DNA of 64,000 nt from Hymenobacter sp. PAMC 26628 (GCF_001562275.1 NZ_CP014304.1:3224001-3288000); one strand, 5' to 3'; positions 24,169-36,407 are shown, numbered from the stretch's first letter. Program-made: numbers and translations. The notes: generated by a model from the sequence alone, not told the origin.

Positions 24169-24294
24169 TGGTGCTGGCTAATGGCGTACTATTTAATTTT
24201 TTTGTATTATTGTTTATTATTTTCACAAAGGTGTATATTTAGCCTATCCAAAAATAATATAAATATCTGCCTGATTTTTTTGACATCATTCATT

Positions 24295-24729
24295 ATGCAA
24301 CTAAATTCTAGCAAGAGGCTGCACCTATTTATATGCTTGATGCTTTTCTGCATTGCTTTACAGCAATTGCGGATACTTAATCGCACCAAAATAACTTTCT
24401 TTAGTAGTTCTTCGTCTATCGAGCAACAAGACTTTATCTCTATAAATGAAAAAAAATTGACAAGTGTCAAATATCTACTACCTCCTAATAGCACAATAGG
24501 ATACATCCAGGATAAGGGCATGTTATTATCTCAGGGTACCGTCCTTATTTCACAGTATGCAATGGCTCCCCACCTGTTGCAAGAGAAGCCGCTTCCGGAT
24601 ACTGTATTGGCAAATTTTCCGATTTCCGGCACACTACAGCATCACGATAACCCTCTGTATGCCGAACGAAATGATTGGATTGTGTTAAAAGATTTTAAAA
24701 ATGGCTTTCTACTAATAAAAAGAAAATGA
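24295..24729 (+). CDS. Small membrane-anchored protein in AT-rich glycosylation block
   Basis: 144 residues from ATG 24295 (MQLNSSKRLHLFICLMLFCIALQQL, one N-terminal membrane anchor); the frame is open to 24181 with another hydrophobic stretch. The rest is predicted outside the membrane: EKKLTSVKYLLPPNSTIGYI... typical of small proteins next to GT39-like transferases, often with a residue of a PMT-like loop. Its TGA overlaps the ATG of the next gene (ATGA), so they are translated together. Strongly AT-rich compared with the core. Function unknown. Confidence 0.6.
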   Translation: MQLNSSKRLHLFICLMLFCIALQQLRILNRTKITFFSSSSSIEQQDFISINEKKLTSVKYLLPPNSTIGYIQDKGMLLSQGTVLISQYAMAPHLLQEKPLPDTVLANFPISGTLQHHDNPLYAERNDWIVLKDFKNGFLLIKRK

Positions 24730-26171
24730 CATTTAGATTTATACTAGCATTTCTTCCGCCTTTTCTCATTGGTTTTAACATTTCCAATGCCTGCTTCAAA
24801 TCACAAGGAGTAGGGGCTGGTATCTTAAAATGCAGTCTGGGTATGGGCTTAGGTATGGGCATCTGCTCTTTGCTGTACTTTTTGTTACTGCCTATCAGCC
24901 ATTCTCTTTGGGCGGTAATGGCTGTTGAACTTGTGTTTTTAATCAGTGCTATTATATTTTCTTATTTACTAAAAAAACCGCCCCTCCCCCTATCGCTTAC
25001 CGCTGACAAACCCGATGCGCCCGGAGTAGGCGACCCGGTTAAGCTACCGGTGCTTATAATTGCTTCTTTCCTTTTTATATTCTCTTTAGGCAACGCACTG
25101 TTAAGTTTTATTTTGAGTGCTCTAGCTAAACCAAATGGCGACTGGGATGCTTGGGCTATCTGGAACCTGAAAGCACGATTCCTTTATCGCAGCATGAATG
25201 ATTGGCCAAAAATCTTTTCTGCCATACTTAATTATTCACATCTGGACTATCCTTTGTTATTGCCCAGTTTCGTATCACGAACTTGGCTTTACTTGCAGCA
25301 CGAAACGGTATATGTTCCTATTTGCGTGGCGGGGTTATTTGCATTGGCAATCGTGGGGCTATTAACTGCTTCGTTAACAATGTTGAGAGATAAAATACAA
25401 GGATACTTGGCTGGCCTAGCTTTACTAAGTACTCCTTTTTTTATTGACCATGCTGCTTCACAATATGCCGATGTGCCTCTCGCCTTTTTCTATTTATCCG
25501 TAATTATACTACTGACTTTTGCGGAACAAGCTAAGGAAAGAAGTAAATTTCTCTATATGTTGGCAGGCATCATGGGCGGACTTGCTGCTTGGACCAAGAA
25601 TGAAGGGTTATTATTTGTTATAGCGGCTGTTTTAAGCCGTTTGGTAATAGCTTATAAGGGGGACTGGAAGATGGGCAGCAAATCAATTGGCTATTTTGTC
25701 ATGGGGTTGGCCCCGATATTACTCGTGTTACTTTATTTTAAGGTGCATTTTACGCCTGCAAACGATTTAGTAAGCGGCCAGAATCTCTCTACATTTCATA
25801 AACTGGCCTCTCCTAGCAGGTATTACCTCGTCATCCGTCGTTTTATACTCACCGGCCTGAGTTTTGGCGGATGGATAGAGAGCCCAGCCATTCTGCTAAT
25901 TACTTACGCCCTAATGTTTGGCACATACAGCGTACAAGAAAAGAGTACAATAGCTAATTCACTAGTTATTGCAATCACCCTACTTGGTTATTTTTTTGTG
26001 TACATCGTTACGCCAGTTGACTTGACTTGGCACCTGGATACGTCCTTAAATCGGCTTCTGCTCCAACTATACCCAAGCATGTTGTTTAGCTATTTTATGG
26101 TAGTTGCCTCCCCTACCCATATTTTGCAACCGAAAAAGAAGGAAAAATTAGTATTGCACTGTAAGGATTAA
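24726..26171 (+). CDS. Multi-spanning GT39-like (PMT/ArnT-type) glycosyltransferase
   Basis: 481 residues with about ten to twelve predicted membrane segments. The first large outer loop has NGDWDAWAIWNLKARFLY with a WDAW acidic site, then HLDYPLLLPSF and later AAWTKNEGLLFV. This is the layout of GT-C transferases of the GT39/PMT_2 type, which move a sugar from a polyprenyl phosphate carrier onto protein or lipid outside the membrane. It overlaps the small anchored gene upstream. A convergent GT2 (26413-27168) could make the polyprenyl-phosphate sugar donor; this pairing is inference. Confidence 0.78.
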   Translation: MTFRFILAFLPPFLIGFNISNACFKSQGVGAGILKCSLGMGLGMGICSLLYFLLLPISHSLWAVMAVELVFLISAIIFSYLLKKPPLPLSLTADKPDAPGVGDPVKLPVLIIASFLFIFSLGNALLSFILSALAKPNGDWDAWAIWNLKARFLYRSMNDWPKIFSAILNYSHLDYPLLLPSFVSRTWLYLQHETVYVPICVAGLFALAIVGLLTASLTMLRDKIQGYLAGLALLSTPFFIDHAASQYADVPLAFFYLSVIILLTFAEQAKERSKFLYMLAGIMGGLAAWTKNEGLLFVIAAVLSRLVIAYKGDWKMGSKSIGYFVMGLAPILLVLLYFKVHFTPANDLVSGQNLSTFHKLASPSRYYLVIRRFILTGLSFGGWIESPAILLITYALMFGTYSVQEKSTIANSLVIAITLLGYFFVYIVTPVDLTWHLDTSLNRLLLQLYPSMLFSYFMVVASPTHILQPKKKEKLVLHCKD

Positions 26172-26412
26172 TCGAGAACTGCCTATTACAGGATAAAAAA
26201 TTTCAAAAAATAGCTAGTTCTTGTTTTTATCCTTCCTGCTCCTGACTAGAAAGTATTAACCGTCGCGCAGCTATAGGACGGTTGTAGCGAGGTCAATGAA
26301 GGCCAAAATGCGCATAAAGCTTGTAGCACCAAGCGGCCACCGGCGCCGTGCTTCTGCCCAAGCCAAGGCTTAGACCAACATGCCAGTCACAACTAGAAAC
26401 AGTCGATGCTAA
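26172..26412. other. Spacer without a recognisable gene
   Basis: 241 bases between convergent glycosyltransferase genes. The right half (about 26260-26400) is GC-rich, unlike its surroundings, and may be decayed transposase sequence, but no frame is readable enough to name. Confidence 0.4.
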
Positions 26413-27168
26413 TTACGCGCCAAAAATGCCGTATTTTAAAATACAATAAATGGCCCGGAAGCCATCGCGCCAGCCGATTTTCTTCCCCTCAGCATAGGTA
26501 CGGCCATAGTAGCTAATGCCGACTTCGTAAATGCGTATGTCTTTTACGCGAGCTATTTTTGCCGTGACTTCGGGTTCGAAGCCGAAGCGATTTTCCTCCA
26601 GCTTTAGGCCCTGAATGAGGTCACGGCGGAAGAGCTTATAACACGTCTCCATATCCGTTAGGTTGAGGTCCGTGGACATATTGGACAGGAGCGTAAGAAT
26701 CTGGTTGCCTATGCTGTGCCAGAAAAACAGGATGCGGTGCGGTTTGCCACCCATGAAGCGCGAGCCAAATACTACATCAGCAAAGCCTTTGAGAATAGGT
26801 TTTATCAGCAGGTTATATTCCTCAGGGTCATATTCCAAATCGGCGTCTTGGATGATGACGTAGTCGCCGGTGGCCTCCCGAATGCCAGTGTGTAGTGCAG
26901 CCCCCTTGCCTTGGTTGACGACGTGCTCAAGCAGGCGCAGATTCAGTTCGGGGTAGCGGCTCGCGTAAGCTCGAATCGTGTCAGCCGAGGCATCCGTTGA
27001 ACAGTCGTTAACTAGAATTATCTCCTTGGTAATCCCATTTAACAATTTCAACTCACGTAACAAATCCAAAATTTGATGGATAGTGCGGGCTTCGTTATAG
27101 ACCGGGATGATGATGGAAAGGGTGTCGAACTTAACCAAAATAAATTGCGGCTTTTGTTTAGCAAACAT
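26413..27168 (-). CDS. Polyprenol-phosphate glycosyltransferase, GT2 (DPM/DPG-synthase-like)
   Basis: 251 residues from ATG 27168; an upstream TTG at 27186 is possible. [53 protein letters not shown] (DxD metal site) and the SRFMGG / [11 protein letters not shown] acceptor region match GT2 enzymes that load sugar on polyprenyl phosphate. No C-terminal membrane segments, so it is the soluble type. It is convergent to the GT39-like gene. Confidence 0.9.
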   Translation of the reverse strand: MFAKQKPQFILVKFDTLSIIIPVYNEARTIHQILDLLRELKLLNGITKEIILVNDCSTDASADTIRAYASRYPELNLRLLEHVVNQGKGAALHTGIREATGDYVIIQDADLEYDPEEYNLLIKPILKGFADVVFGSRFMGGKPHRILFFWHSIGNQILTLLSNMSTDLNLTDMETCYKLFRRDLIQGLKLEENRFGFEPEVTAKIARVKDIRIYEVGISYYGRTYAEGKKIGWRDGFRAIYCILKYGIFGA

Positions 27169-27385
27169 AAGCCTTAATTGCCACAATAATCTCAGTATGC
27201 AGCCTGCCCAGCCACCAACCGCCTAGACGGTGTTATACTCGTCGCGAAGAGGATTGCGCGTCGAGAATATGAAATTTGCGGGTAAGTAGGGACGCGAGGT
27301 CTTGCCCAAACTTAGGGAGTCGGTTGAAGAAGGCTGAGGTGGTCGAGTGAAATAGGAGAGAATTGAGTGCTAATTTCCCGAACCC

Positions 27386-27670
27386 ATGGAAAAAGCCTCC
27401 TCCAAACGACCGCGCTATGATGCGGCCTTTCGGGCCGAAGCCCTGCGCCTGGCCAGCGAAAGCCGCTCAACTCTTGCCGCCGCCCGCGCCCTGAACCTCA
27501 ACGCCAAGCTACTGTATCAGTGGCAGAAAGCGGCCCAGCAGCCCTTACCCGCCGACCCAGCGGAGGCCGCCGAGGTGCGGGCCCTGCGGCAAGCCAACAA
27601 ACGGCTCGCGCAGGAACTGGAGATTTTAAAAAAAGCCATTGCTATCTTCTCGCATCCCCCAACCCCGTGA
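27386..27670 (+). CDS. IS3 transposase OrfA
   Basis: 94 residues: HTH_8-type N terminus (RPRYDAAFRAEALRLASESR...ALNLNAKLLYQWQK) and a leucine-zipper coil (RALRQANKRLAQELEILKKA). An A7G slippery run at 27628-27635 allows a -1 shift into OrfB. Confidence 0.92.
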   Translation: MEKASSKRPRYDAAFRAEALRLASESRSTLAAARALNLNAKLLYQWQKAAQQPLPADPAEAAEVRALRQANKRLAQELEILKKAIAIFSHPPTP

Positions 27671-28542
27671 GCCAGTTGCAGTTTATTGACCAGCAACGAC
27701 TTTACTATCCCGTGCAGCTGCTTTGCCAGGTCTTGCACGTCGTGCCCAGCCGCTACTACGCCTGGTGCCAGCGTGCCATAGTGAAGGCGGAGCCCGCCTG
27801 GGAAACGGCGATGCGCGACGTGTTTGATGACCACCAGCGGCGCTACGGCACCCGCCGGCTACAAGTCTAACTGCGCGAGTCAGGCCACCGTGTGGGGCGA
27901 CAGGCCCTACGCACGGCAATGCGGCGCCATGGCCGCAAGGCTTTGCAGCCCAAGGGCTTCACGCCACGCACGACGGATTCGACCCACGGCAAGCGCTGCG
28001 CCCCCAACCTGCTGCTTGACCAGCCCAAGCCCACCCAGGCCAACCAGGTGTGGGTCAGCGACATCACTTACCTGCCCCTGGCTAACGGGCAGTGGGTGTA
28101 CTGCTGCGCCTTTCAGGACGTGTGCACCAAGCAGGTCGTGGGCTGGCAGGTGCGGGCTGACATGCCCGAAGCCCTGGTGACCACCGCTTTGCAGCGAGCA
28201 CTGCTCGCGCAACGGCCCGCCCCCGGCCTGATTGTCCACTCTGACCGGGGTGGGCAGTACGTGGGCAACACTTATAAAACGCTGCTGCGCAACGCCAAAG
28301 CCCAGCGCTCGCACAGCCGCCGCAGCGAGTGTTACGACAATGCGCAAGCTGAGAGCCTCTGGTCCCGCCTCAAAACGGAACTGCTTGAACTTCGCGACTG
28401 GCCTGTTTTCACGGACCTGGCCGATGCGCAAGCCAGCGTGGCCGGCTATTTTGACTACTACAATCACAAGCGCCGCCACTCCAGCATCGGCTATTTAAAG
28501 CCTTATCTCTTTCACCAACAGAAACTTGCCAATATCACCTAA
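27667..28542 (+). pseudogene. IS3 transposase OrfB with in-frame TAA
   Basis: A GTG at 27667 overlaps the OrfA stop. The frame encodes the HTH_21 region (YYAWCQRAI...GTRRLQV), a TAA at 27868-27870, then in the same frame LRESGHRVGRQALRTAMRRH and the integrase core: VWVSDITYLPL (Asp), IVHSDRGGQY (Asp), SECYDNAQAESLWSRLKTEL (Glu). The stop replaces a codon that is usually Glu or Gln in RLQxELR. The rest is intact. Confidence 0.87.
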
Positions 28543-28577
28543 TTCTCTCCTGCTCAACTAGACCACCTCAGCGTACA

Positions 28578-28676
28578 CCGCCACTCCAGCATCGACTATT
28601 TAAAGCCTTATCTCTTTCACCAACACCAACTTGCCAATATCACCTAATTCTCTCCTGCTCAACTAAGACCACCTCA
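28578..28676 (+). repeat. Second copy of the IS3 right end (remnant)
   Basis: About 99 bases repeat the last part of the neighbouring IS3 (from CCGCCACTCCAGCATC to GACCACCTCA) with few differences. A further CGACCACCTCAG follows at about 28704-28715. It marks an older deleted copy or an intra-element rearrangement. Confidence 0.85.
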
Positions 28677-28749
28677 GTTACCTTCCCCGTGTCCATTTCT
28701 ACCCGACCACCTCAGTTTTTAGACTTGTTCCCAAATAGTATTTTTGGGG

Positions 28750-29692
28750 ATGCTCGATGTGAATACCATTACGGATGACCGGCAAATGCGGGCGCTGACG
28801 GGACTGGATTTGGCCACTTTTTGCGCCTTGGCCGAGCCGTTCGCGGCGGGCTGCCAAGCCGAAGCCGATGCGCGCTTTTCGGTGGAGCAGCCCCGCCAAC
28901 GCCGGGCTGGTGGTGGTCGCAAAGGTCTGCTGATCAGCCCGGAGCAGAAATTATTGTTTCTGCTGTTTTACCTGAAAACCTACCCCGCCTTCGACGTGCT
29001 CGGGGCCACTTTTGGCTTGTCGCGCTCCAAAGCGTGCGTACGCGCCCATCGCCTGGCCAAGGCCCTCGAGCGCACCTTGCGGGCGCTGGGTGTGCTACCG
29101 GCGCGGGCCATCGACTCGCTGGCCCAGATGCAGGCGGTATTTGCCGACGTGCCCGTCCTGCTGCGCGACGCCACCGAACGCCCCTACCGCCGGGCGCAGG
29201 CCGCCGTGGACCGGCCGGCTGACTACTCTGGTAAAAAAAAGGCCCTCGCGTAAAAACACGCTCATCGCTGACCCGGCCCGCTACATTCATTCCCTGGGGC
29301 CGACTACCTGCGGGGCCACCCACGACTACCAACTGCTCAAAAACGAGCTGGACCTCAACCCGGGCCTGGTGGATCTGTTCACCTGGCTGGCCGATCTGGG
29401 CTACCTGGGCCTGGTCCGCGACTACGACGTGGCCGCGCAGAGTTTGCCCCACCGCAAGCCCCGGCGCAGCAAAAAGGCACCGGCTGCGGCGTTGACCGGT
29501 ACCCAACGCGCTGACAACCGCGCCCACGCGCGCCGCCGCGTCAAGGTGGAACACGCCATCAGCGGGGCCAAACGCTTGGGCTGCGTCACGCAGGCCTACC
29601 GCAACAAGTCCCTGGCCTGCAACGACCGGGTGGTGGTCTTGGCTTGTGGCATCTGGAATTGGCATCTGACCAAAAAGAAAAAGGCTATTTAG
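28750..29692 (+). pseudogene. IS5-family transposase in two frames (shift in A8 run)
   Basis: The first frame from ATG 28750 has the HTH_Tnp_4 region (KGLLISPEQKLLFLLFYLKTYP, FGLSRSKACVRAHRLAK) and VLLRDATERPYRR (first Asp), and stops at 29253 shortly after YSGKKK. The catalytic rest (KNTLIAD..., CGATHDYQLLKNEL, LADLGYLGL with Asp, VEHAISGAKRLG with Glu) is in another frame and needs a +1 (or -2) shift at the run of eight A, 29233-29240. A run of seven A would restore one frame, so an A insertion may have inactivated it, or slippage expresses it. Confidence 0.8.
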
Positions 29693-29736
29693 AGCGGTTC
29701 CCAAGTTATTGTACACGTTTTGGTTTAGTTTCGGTC

Positions 29737-30120
29737 ATGAAAGCATATTCGCTTGATTTACGCGAGCGCGTCGTGGCAGCCTGCCAGGCTGGGGGAAAGC
29801 AAGCGGCGGTGGCCGGCCAGTTTCGCGTTTCGCTCTCCTTTGTGGCAAAGCTCTTGCGCCGCCACCGTACGCATGGCAGCGCGGCAGCATTGCCGCCGGG
29901 CCGGGGGCCAGCTCCGCGCCTGGATGGTCCGGCCTTGGCCCAACTAAGGGCCTGCTTGCGCCAAACCCCGGATGCCACCTTAGACGAGCTGCGGGTCTGG
30001 CTGGCGGCGGTCGGCGGGCCGGCCATGAGCCAATCCGCGCTGGGGCGGGCCGTGCAAGCGCTGGATTGGCGGCGAAAAAAAAGAGCCTCCACGCCGCCGA
30101 GCGCGACACCGAACGGGTGA
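29737..30120 (+). CDS. IS630 (third) transposase, N-terminal frame
   Basis: 127 residues. YSLDLRERVVAACQAGGKQAAVAGQFRVS is the HTH start, and the second HTH precedes the A8G run at 30075-30083. A -1 shift leads to KKSLHAAERD in the catalytic frame. Confidence 0.9.
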   Translation: MKAYSLDLRERVVAACQAGGKQAAVAGQFRVSLSFVAKLLRRHRTHGSAAALPPGRGPAPRLDGPALAQLRACLRQTPDATLDELRVWLAAVGGPAMSQSALGRAVQALDWRRKKRASTPPSATPNG

Positions 30121-30695
30121 GGGCCTTGCGCGGGGCTTTTGTCGAAGCGGTGCAGGAAGAAGATTTTACGTGTTTTAAGTTTGTGGACGAGACCAGTACC
30201 AATCTCACCTATTGCCGCCGCTACGCCCGCGCCGCAGGCGGGCAGCGCGTTGGGCAAGGGGTGCCGCTGCATGGCGGGCCGAACGTGACGTTGGTCGCCG
30301 CCCTGACCCCGAACGGGTTGCAAGCGGCCATGACGGTGAGCGGAGCCGTGAGCGGAGCCGTCAACGGCGACGTGTTCGCGGCCTATCTTCACCACGTGCT
30401 CGGCCCCACCCTGGTGCCGGCCGACGTGGTCGTGCTCGACAACCTGCCCGCCCACAAAGTGGCCGGGTTGGCCGAAATCGTCGCCGCACGGGGTGCCCGC
30501 CTGCTGTATCTGCCGCCCTATTCGCCCGATTTTAATCCCATCGAACTCGCCTTCAGCAAACTCAAAACCTGGCTGCGCACGGCCCAGGCTCGCACCCGCG
30601 AGGCATTAGAAGCCACCATCCAAGCGGCAACCGAGTGGATAAGTCAACAGGATGCCAAAAATTGGTTTGACCATTGCGGATATCATGTACAATGA
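30066..30695 (+). CDS. IS630 (third) transposase, catalytic DDE frame
   Basis: 209 residues in this frame: CFKFVDETSTNLTYCRRYARA (Asp), VVVLDNLPAHK (Asp), LLYLPPYSPDFNPIELAFSKLK (Glu). A 12-base tandem duplication at about 30339-30362 doubles SGAV. Otherwise intact. Confidence 0.92.
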   Translation: MAAKKKSLHAAERDTERVRALRGAFVEAVQEEDFTCFKFVDETSTNLTYCRRYARAAGGQRVGQGVPLHGGPNVTLVAALTPNGLQAAMTVSGAVSGAVNGDVFAAYLHHVLGPTLVPADVVVLDNLPAHKVAGLAEIVAARGARLLYLPPYSPDFNPIELAFSKLKTWLRTAQARTREALEATIQAATEWISQQDAKNWFDHCGYHVQ

Positions 30696-30860
30696 CTTGG
30701 GAACCGCTCTAGGAACAGGCCTATTAACTATCCGCTTGACTTAGACCGCCTCACTGAACTAATAGGGTGGCATCCAACTGAGTCCGTGTGGTAGTTCGGG
30801 GAAACTGCGCGCTACCCCCTTTACTGGTGTAGTTTTCGGTTCTTACCAAAATTTATTCCT

Positions 30861-31475
30861 ATGAACGTCTCCTTGCTGGATGTGTCATCAGCCGCCGGCT
30901 TGGTCGCGGCCGTAGCGCTTACCCTTAACTTCTTGCTCGGCATGCTGCTGAGTACGGCCTACCGAAAGGCGTGGTACTGGAAAAAGCTGCCCGCAGTAGT
31001 CCAGCGAATTTCTCTATTCGACGTGCACAACTGGACGGCCTATGGGGCCCTGGTGCTGGCCTTTGTTCATCCCTTGTTACTGGTGGCCGACAAAACTTCC
31101 AAATTCACCCTATTCGATGTCTTGTTTCCGGTACGGGCGCCGCACCAGCCACTCTTTGCAGCAGCGGGTGCCGTGGCCTTTTATGCCCTGTTGCTGGTCG
31201 TGCTAACCTCCCAAAAAGCCGTCCGAAAGCGCATGAGCTTTCGAGCCTGGAAGAACCTGCACCTGCTCTCCTACGGCACGGCGCTCCTTTTTGTGGTACA
31301 CGGCGTGGTAATGGACCCGCTGTTGAAAGACCGGCCCGTGGATTTCTTCGACGCGGAGAAGGTGCTCAGCGAGGGCTGTGCGCTATTGCTGCTGGTGGCC
31401 ACCTGGTACCGCGTACGCTACCAGGTAGCCAATACCAAGCGCCTGGCTGGCCAAACCAAAAAAGCCCAGGCCTGA
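30861..31475 (+). CDS. Ferric-reductase-like transmembrane protein
   Basis: 204 residues, about six hydrophobic segments. Histidines suited to bis-haem b ligation lie in DVHNWTAYGALVLAFVHPLLL and in NLHLLSYGTALLFVVHGVVMD, the usual pair-of-pairs of the ferric reductase/YedZ (MsrQ) membrane domain. No FAD or NAD domain follows, so it resembles MsrQ-type partners. The stop codon is located in the loop of a hairpin terminator. Confidence 0.82.
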   Translation: MNVSLLDVSSAAGLVAAVALTLNFLLGMLLSTAYRKAWYWKKLPAVVQRISLFDVHNWTAYGALVLAFVHPLLLVADKTSKFTLFDVLFPVRAPHQPLFAAAGAVAFYALLLVVLTSQKAVRKRMSFRAWKNLHLLSYGTALLFVVHGVVMDPLLKDRPVDFFDAEKVLSEGCALLLLVATWYRVRYQVANTKRLAGQTKKAQA

Positions 31476-31495
31476 GAGTAGGCCTGGGCTTCTTC
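31463..31495 (+). terminator. Hairpin terminator overlapping the stop codon
   Basis: AAAGCCCAGGCCT and AGGCCTGGGCTT pair around GAGAGT, with TTCTT after. The TGA stop (31473-31475) is at the top of the stem. Confidence 0.85.
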
Positions 31496-31510
31496 AAGGG
31501 AAACGAAGTT

Positions 31511-34741
<3,231 letters not shown>

Positions 34742-34894
34742 AAGCAACTAATTAATGGTTGGTATTCCCTTTAAAAAAACGTCGCCAAAGCCGGACGGAT
34801 ATTGGGTATTTTTTCGGAGGTTTTGCTGTAGCCGGGTATTCGCGCGCGGGCCGGAGGCGCACTTGGCGACTTGTTTTGCAGTGCCCCTGCAAGG

Positions 34895-35119
34895 TATTAC
34901 ACCCCGCACAGAATCGTTTTGGCGCTGCTTCAAAGCCGAACTGCTCGATGGTGGTTGTTTTCTCAGTCTGGAAGAAGCCAAGCGCGAAATCAGCCACCAC
35001 GTAGCCCATTACAATGCCCAGCGTCGCGATTCTACCCTTGGCTACCTGGCCCACAAACGCTCCGAAATCCACCTTCAAACCACAGCCCAACGCTATCCGG
35101 CCTAGCTAAACCACCTCAG
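34895..35119 (+). pseudogene. IS3-family OrfB 3' remnant with right end
   Basis: The frame reads ESFWRCFKAELLDGGCFLSLEEAKREISHHVAHYNAQRRDSTLGY to a TAG after AQRYPA, the C-terminal end of an IS3 OrfB, different from the copy at 27667. TAGCTAAACCACCTCAG after it resembles an IS3 right end. The rest of the element is missing. Confidence 0.82.
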
Positions 35120-35306
35120 TTCTCAAAGAGTCCGCTTTCGCTCGACCGCCGCACACTAAAAGAACCCAACGCTGACGGCTGGCTCACTAAAAAGCTGTTT
35201 AAGTTAAATTCGGGTCATGGAAGATATCGCTTCGTTGCCGGCTCGGAAACGGCACAGTTCCGACCTATCCATTCCTAAGAAGTAAGCCACACCCGAACGT
35301 TGAAAA

Positions 35307-35347
35307 CAAGCCAGCCCGTCAGCGCTTCGCGCTGACGGGCTGGCTTG
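35307..35347 (-). terminator. Hairpin terminator of the YncE-like gene
   Basis: CAAGCCAGCCCGTCAGCG and its complement around CTTCG, 20 bases beyond the stop of the minus-strand gene. Confidence 0.88.
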
Positions 35348-35366
35348 TTGCGTGGTACCGCTATTG

Positions 35367-36407
35367 CTACTGCCCAAACTCCAGCACCCGAAAGGTACCG
35401 GGTACGATGCTGGGGCGTGGGCGCGGGTTCTCGGTCGTGGCCGCAGGGGCAGGGCCGTAGTCGGCGGTGCAGGTGAAAATGTGGTGCGACTTGGGGTCGA
35501 TGGCGATGGTGCGGGCGCCTTTGGCGGTGGGCATGTTGGCCACCACGGTATACTTGGTGGGCGAGTCCTGGTGGATGACCGTGAACGTGCCCGAGCCCCC
35601 ATTGGAAGTTACCACGTTATTGGTGCTGGGGTCAAACACGGCCCCATCGACGCCGGCGCCGATGGGCAGCACGGCGATTTGCTTACCGGTTTTGCTGTCG
35701 GTCACCACCAGCTTCTCGTTGTGGCAGGCGCTGAAGAGGCGGTTGGCCTTGGGGTCGTAGCCCAGGCCGGTGGGCGCTTCGCCGGGGGCCAGCTTGTGGC
35801 GTAGGCGCACGGCCAGGGTTTTGGCGTCGAACTCGACGACCTCGCTCTTGTCCTCCACGTTGGCGAAGATGTGGCCCTTGCCGTCGGTGGCCGGGGCCTC
35901 GATGTCGCCCGCCAGCTCGGCGGTGCCCTCCACGGCGCCGGTGGCCGCGTTGAGCACCGTGCTCTTGCCGCCCTCGTTGCTAAACAGGAAGATGCGCTTC
36001 GAGAAAGCATCGTAGAGCAGCGCGTCGGGCTTGGGACCGGTGGGGATGGGCGCGCCGATGGGCTTGAGCGTGGCCAGGTCAAACGCGACGCAGGTGTTGT
36101 TGCGGCCGCAGGTGATGTAGCCCCGGTTGGCGCTGGGCACCACGTCGATGCCGTGCACGCCCGGTGTGTTCGGGATGGTGCCCATGACTTGGCGCGTCTT
36201 CAGGTCCACGACCTCCACCTGGGTGCCGTGCGAGAGGTAGAGGCGCTCGCCGGCGGGGTCTACGTTAAGGTAGTCCCAGCCGCCTTCGCCGCCCACGGTA
36301 ATCGTATGAAGCAGGCGGTAGGGGGCGGCGGCCGGGGCCTTTTGGGCCAGGGCCACGCCGCTCCCCAAAGTGAACACCAGGGGTGCAACGAGCAACAAGT
36401 TTTTCAT
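35367..36407 (-). CDS. YncE-type secreted beta-propeller protein
   Basis: 346 residues from ATG 36407, with a signal peptide ending VALAQ. Repeats of about 40 residues with the blade pattern (GWDYLNVDPAGERLYLSHGTQVEVVDLKT; GVHGIDVVPSANRGYIT; GYDPKANRLFSACHNEKLVVTD; ARTIAIDPKSHHIFT) are those of YVTN/YncE seven-bladed propellers. Function in other bacteria is unsettled (DNA or metal binding proposed). Upstream of it lies an intact IS5 on the same strand. Confidence 0.88.
   Translation of the reverse strand: MKNLLLVAPLVFTLGSGVALAQKAPAAAPYRLLHTITVGGEGGWDYLNVDPAGERLYLSHGTQVEVVDLKTRQVMGTIPNTPGVHGIDVVPSANRGYITCGRNNTCVAFDLATLKPIGAPIPTGPKPDALLYDAFSKRIFLFSNEGGKSTVLNAATGAVEGTAELAGDIEAPATDGKGHIFANVEDKSEVVEFDAKTLAVRLRHKLAPGEAPTGLGYDPKANRLFSACHNEKLVVTDSKTGKQIAVLPIGAGVDGAVFDPSTNNVVTSNGGSGTFTVIHQDSPTKYTVVANMPTAKGARTIAIDPKSHHIFTCTADYGPAPAATTENPRPRPSIVPGTFRVLEFGQ

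Larger units (their letters stand above)
27335..28570 (+). mobile_element. IS3-family insertion sequence (1236 bp)
   Basis: Imperfect inverted ends TGAGGTGGTCGAGTGAAATA (left, from 27335) and, complemented, TGAGGTGGTCTAGTTGAGCA (right, ending 28570), both continuing GGAGAGAATT. Two overlapping ORFs in IS3 arrangement. No clear target duplication. The transposase has an internal TAA, so the copy is probably not autonomous. Confidence 0.88.
29692..30709 (+). mobile_element. IS630-family insertion sequence 3 (1018 bp), nested in IS5
   Basis: Terminal repeats GAGCGGTTCCCAAGT followed by (T/C)ATTGTACA at both ends, 24 bases with one difference. TA at 29690-29691 and 30710-30711. It interrupts the right terminal repeat of the IS5 element. 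Confidence 0.92.
28721..30722 (+). mobile_element. IS5-family element (HTH4 group), split by a nested IS630
   Basis: Left end AGACTTGTTCCCAAATAG; right end, after removing the nested element, CTATTTAGGAACAGGCCT, its imperfect complement. The transposase covers 28750-29692. The nested IS630 at 29692-30709 sits inside the right terminal repeat. Confidence 0.8.

Noticed and set aside
26260..26400. Possible transposase remnant between the glycosyltransferases
   Set aside because: No frame gives a convincing transposase peptide or terminal repeat.
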